Translations under genes and position numbers: made by a program
Assembly: GCF_000004195.4 (NCBI RefSeq)
Contig: NC_030677.2
Location: 98,360,829-98,424,828, forward strand
Reading direction: 5' to 3'
DNA from: Xenopus tropicalis
Taxonomy: Eukaryota; Chordata; Amphibia; Anura; Pipidae
DNA: 64,000 nt
The notes under the pieces: model-generated
Databases searched by the model: none
What the model was told of the DNA's origin: nothing
Seen by the model: only the letters and a program-made list of their open reading frames with translations
Shown: piece by piece, positions 40,401 through 46,400 of the stretch
Layout: every line of letters begins with the position of its first letter
Numbering within the stretch: the stretch's first letter is position 1

Positions 40401-43400
40401 GGGGGAGGGGGTAGACTGTCAGCTCCTTTCTTATTGAACACATCTGCAAATTCTTGATAGATGAAGATGATTGGAGACCTCTACAGATGAAGAAAGTTTA
40501 GACAGTTGAGGATGGCATTTAAAAAGGCAGAAGTTAGAATGGAAAGTAATCTTCCCAGTAGCCTAATTAATGGAAGGATTATGAATGTATGGAACCAAGG
40601 CAAACCCAGAATGAAAGAGAATAATGGTGAAGCGATAACATCAAAGTTTCAATATGGACTTTGTTAAGTGTGACACGAATAGGGTTAGTTTCTTGTGTAA
40701 CTGGACCAGACGTGATGGGAGAGCCATCAACTACTCGCAACAGAATAGGATTCCTTTTGGGAAAGATATTAGGTCTTAGCAGTCTCTGAATTCAGGAAAC
40801 ACTCACTTGCCCCAGAGTGAATGATTGCCTGAAGTGCCGAGTTGCAACAAAGTAATATATAGATTTTTTTTAACAAAATTTTTACCCCTGAGAGGTGGCT
40901 GAGAGATACAGTCACAGAGCAGATGCTCAGTTTGACCACAGTACAAATAGAGATTAAATCTTAAATGTTTCAAACATTCCTCAGGAGTTAAGGCAGGTCT
41001 CAGAGCTCTAATCTGCATCGGTTCTGGATCTGTAGATAAAGAAGAAGCAGGTGAATGGACTAGAGCAGAAGCATGAGGAATAACCCTCGTTGGAGAACCT
41101 TGGCCAGGCCTTTCCAACCTTCTTTCGCTAAGGAAGTCTCCAATCCAATTGTATAGCAACAAGGATGAGATATCAAGAAACTCAGGAATGCCCGTACGGG
41201 CAAGGTCATCTTTCAGACAAACCCAAACCTGTGTCAGCAGCAAACTTGCGCAACTCAATTGTGTAGTCCTCAACCAGTCTTCACCCTTGGCTGAGAGAGC
41301 GAAGAGAGGCATCAGCAGCTAAAATCCTGTGAGGGTCCTCTTACTACACAGCCATAGCCTGAAAGAAGGCGTAAATTCTAGAAAGTACTTGACTCTGTCG
41401 ATCCATTGAACAAAAGGCCCAAAACTGGGGCTCACTGGAGAAGAAAAAATCCTGAAAATCGCTTGGGGAGATGAACCTTGGGTTCTGCTTGGCTGGGACA
41501 TCAGAAGATGAAAAAGCCACTGCAGTAGATGGGGTCCCAGGAGGAGACTGAAGAGATCTCAGTTGCTCTTCTGCATCTGATTATAGCCTTACTGGAGTTC
41601 ACATACTGCTTGTGTAAGGGCTGTTAATTGTTTGGTCAGCAACATAAGCAGAAAGGATACTTTAGCTTGATCCATTTCTCCTAGCCTGTTTATACTGTCA
41701 GGCTTACCGGGTTTCCAGCACTGAGCAGGGATTACCAGACGTTAGTGTCTCACAAGCGGCTCACACAACATGGAACCACTTGTGGTTTAACCAGGGAGAA
41801 GCGTGAGTAGAGAGAAGCCAGTGAGACAAACTAAACATAGCATTGATTAGAATAGTTTATCTCCTAATTCAAATCCAGATTGTCCCATAGAGCCAGATAC
41901 AATTCACTGGGAAAAACCTATCTCACTGTTAAAAAAAATGATTTCTTCAGAGCTCTCCCCCATTAATTTAGGTATGCATAACCATATAGCTTGCTATTGA
42001 AGTGAAATTACAATATCAGGCATATCTGCAAAGTTTACATTGTGTATTTTTATATATTTTTCTTTGGTAAACTATAATGCTTCCCTCAGGAAATGCCCTT
42101 AAAGTTGAACAGCACAATGTAAAAGTAGCAAGTGTCCTGGGAAACATTAGTTTTATTGAAATGGGAAAATAATGACTACTTATTTTTATTAAAGGTGTCA
42201 GCAGAAACGCATTAAGCCATGGATACATATGGTTGACTATAATTCTAGGAGTGGTGATAAGCATCCTACCCTCCCTTGTCATGATTTTTTGTACCAAACT
42301 TATGAGCCGCAATCAAATCCACAGTGTAAGTACTTTGTTTATCCTGTATGTATGTATGTATGTATGTATGTATGTATGTATGTATAATGTTGTTTATTCT
42401 GCATCTCTGTACAATATAGGACAATAAAGCTAACAGCAAATAATTGAATAAATTGCAGTACCTTTTAGGCTCTGTGGTTTAATGTAAAGCAAAGTAGTGT
42501 TTGGGGTAATAAATAAACACATGGAAAGATTGTCCTCAACCTGTAACCCATAGCTACTGATTATGGGATACATTTTGCTAGTGCACTAAGAATAATGAAA
42601 ACAGTTGCTGTAGGTTACAGGGCCAGGGCAAATTGTGGCCTGCTTTGTGCATAACGGTAGCCTTTAATTTAGTGGGGTGGGTTTCTTGTATCTGCTGTCT
42701 TAGTTGATTCATCCAAATAAATGAAACCTGTTGTATCAAAATCAACTACTCTCCAATATTCAATGATACCCCTTTAGTACAGGTATGGGATCCATTATCT
42801 GCAAACCCATTATCCAGAAAGCTCCACATTACGGGAAGACCAAATAATTCACATTTTTTTAATGATTGCCTTTTTCTCTGTAGTAACAAAACAGTATCTT
42901 GTAATTGAACCCAACTAAGATATAATTAATCCCTATTGGAGGCAAAACAATCTTACTGGTTTATGTAACATTTAAATTATTTTTTAGTAGACTTAAGTTA
43001 TGGTGATCCAAATTACGGAAAGATCCCTTATCTGGAAAACCCAGGTCCCAAACATTCTGAATAACAGGTCCTATACATCTACCACTATCCTAGTTTCCTC
43101 TGAATTACTTAAAAGGGATCTAAACACCAAAAAATGAAATTGTGTAAATGTATTCAGAGTAGTCCTCTGAGCAATTTTGCAATTTATATTTGTTTTGTAT
43201 AATTTATTACCATATTTGTACACATTATTATACTGTTAGGCAGGCTTCACTTTAACAGCTTTTTGAAGGTCCAGAATGTCAGCGACCCTAACCTAACTGG
43301 TTTGGAGAAACAAGTTGAATAACTTCCATTAAAAAACACACACACGTGTATATATATATATATATATATATATAGCAGCGAACCCAGGGTGGCACTCTGC

Positions 43401-46400
43401 TTCAGCTCTTAGCTCGGGTGCAAGGTAAATGATTTAAATATCCAAAAAAGACCAGCAACACCGAGTTATGTTCCAAAAACAATCAATTGTGTATTAAAAA
43501 CGCATGAACATGCTGTTCATGCGTTTTTAATACACAATTGATTGTTTTTGGAACATAACTCGGTGTTGCTGGTCTTTTTTGGATATATATATATACTTAT
43601 AGCAGTTGACCTCTTTTTTATGGAATAAGCTAATTAAGACGCAATGGCAGCAGTTTAGCATTGATGAGGAAGCCTGACAGCCTGCTTCGGGATCAATTCA
43701 TTGTTGGTGGCACTGAAAGACAAGATCCAAATAGATGAAACAATAGCTTTTTATAGGGTAGGAGGCAGAGTCTACTTCATGGGCGGCCTTACTCTTGACT
43801 TGCACAGTGCCTGTCCCAGCACAGGTGACTACTGTGACCACCCCTAGTCCTAGAAAGGGTGGTCCAGGAACTACTGAAGTTATTGGTTCCATGAAAGGGC
43901 AGTTGGCAGCACTATGGAGAAACATGGAACACATCTGTAGGCCAGGTTACTGGCATTGGAGGTTTGTTAGTTGTTATAGAAACTTGAACAACATTTTGAC
44001 AGCATCAGAGTTTGTGTCTGCTAGTGGGGTACACACCATGACCATAATTACCATACAAGCATCTGAGGAGAAGCCACCCTTCATTCAAGTACAAATGAAG
44101 GTGGGAACCTTCCAATGCTTCCAGTTGAACCCTGGCATACTGGAGATTGGGCAGAGACTTGGTAAGTGGCATTTTTATCCCTGATTTGGTGTGTGTCATG
44201 AACCCCAGTCCTATACCTACTATTATCATTATGAAGGAGGTGTATGCTCTGTCCTCCAAGACCATTATGTACATATAGAAGCATAGCATCTACCTGGGGG
44301 GGCTCAGGCTTTGAGAGCACCTCTTGTCATAGAGAATGATGGTCCCTCTGGGTTTGCCCAGGTAGCTGACCAGCAACCTGACTGGTCAGGTAGATAGATT
44401 TTAAAAAAAGCAGTGGGGTGTATCACTACAAGTGAACAAGTTTAGTTCACCTGGATCATTGACTATCCAGTTGCAAAGGGGACACCCCCCATTAGGGAAT
44501 GCTACTGGAGCATTCTTCAGGTCTGTATCAGGATGTTAAATGTCTGCTTCAGAATATGATGGATGAAGGGGTTATCCAGGAAAGTCAAAGCTCCTGGGCA
44601 GCTCCAATAGTGTTGGTTCAGAAAAGGATGGAATACTGGTTGTGGACTAAAGGAAGCTGACACTTATGCATTGCCTAAAATAGAGGGACCCTAGGTGACT
44701 TACATTTCATTTTCAGACATGGACAGTGGATATTGGAAAGTATATGCACTGAATGCATTACTAATGTGCACCATCAGTGATGATTATATTGCCTAATTTA
44801 ATTTATTCAGTTCTTTAATGCTGGTATTCTTGTGACATTAGTGAAATAGAGAGAAAAGCTGCTTGTAAGGCCTATTTCACCAGGCACTCCTCAGTTTTGG
44901 TTGCTGTTTGTCTTGCCAAGCTTTATCCCTTGGTGGAAAGTATTAGCACCCTAAATTATGAACATGGGTAATCCAAATGCCCTTGTGAAGTCTTACATAT
45001 GGATGCAGTATTGCAACATGGAGTTCTCAATATGTTAGGGTCACAACTGCTTGGCAAGACAAACAGCAACCAAAACTGAGGAGTGCCTGGTGAAATAGGC
45101 CTTACAAGCAGCTTTTCTCAGGTGGTGGATAGGTTTACAAATAAAACGGAACACTGGAAGCTTAACTGTAGTTGACTAGGTTTCCACAAAACAAAATAAG
45201 TAACTCTTTACCTTTATAGCACATAGACAGGACCTTTACTGTTAACATTCACAGTACTCTCTGACCATTTTGCATAAATTATGTTTGATATTTAGACACT
45301 CTATACATCACACTTAGTAGCCTAAAGCAATTAACTTCTCTTTGTCATTACACTTGGTTAAAGTGAGAATTTTGAGTAACCTTTTCTTTTGTTTAGCAAA
45401 TAGCAATGTACAACATCACAATAATACAAAGTAAACCTAATGTACCTTAACAGAAGTAATACCTATAAATGTACCTTTTTATGAGAGGATAAACTGCAGT
45501 AAATACCATATTATTTACATAACACTACTCAGGAACCTGGTGTACACCGTGTATACTATAGGACCAAAACTCACTGGATGTAGCAGGCTCTAGTTATGGA
45601 ATCAGAACAGCAGAGGTTTATGTTTATGGAGCATTTGAAGAAGGCACTTATAAAGTCTGGAGTCTGCAAGGAATTCCTAAAATAGTACCTAGGGAATTTG
45701 TATATCCAGGTAAGCTTCTTGGAAAAAACTTATGCCAAAAAAAATGGTTTTATGGAACTGGCCCATAAATTGGTTCCCAGTACATGGATAAGTCAGGATG
45801 AAATTATTGAAGAACAGGAAGGAGGGATGCTGCTGATAGGGCAGTTCAATGTTCTGGCCAGAACTGAAGTTAATGCACTTTGCAAATAAACTAGGCAAGT
45901 CTTGAAGCCTTGGTGCAGCTTTGGGCAGCAAGGGTTAATGCAGTAAGCTATTGCAGTCTATTGATACAAGTTTGGTTTAGTTGTTCACCTGCTAGCGGGG
46001 CTCCTCAGGATCAACATTCCCCAGATAGACTGAAATAATTCTCTTTTCTCTACCTACTCCTGGAGGGCCCTCTACTGTTTAGGCAGTGCAGTCTGTTCTC
46101 CTCTTTCTGCTGCTCAGCCGTTCTGGTTCTCCCCTGTCTCCTTCACAAGCAGCTGGTGGACGTGTCCCTGTTCTTAGCTGGTCTGTTCTGCTCTATCTCC
46201 TGCAAAGCAGCTGGTGGGCGTGTCCCTGTTCTTAGCTGGTCTGTTCTGCTCTATCTCCTGCAAAGCAACTGGTGGGCATGTCCTCCCTCTGCTGCTTCCT
46301 GTTAGCTGTTCCAGAGAGAGACCCTCTCCCCCAGGTACCCATAACTCCCCTGATAGCCTCTCAGGTCTCCTGTCAGCACCCTGACACTTCCTCTGCACGT

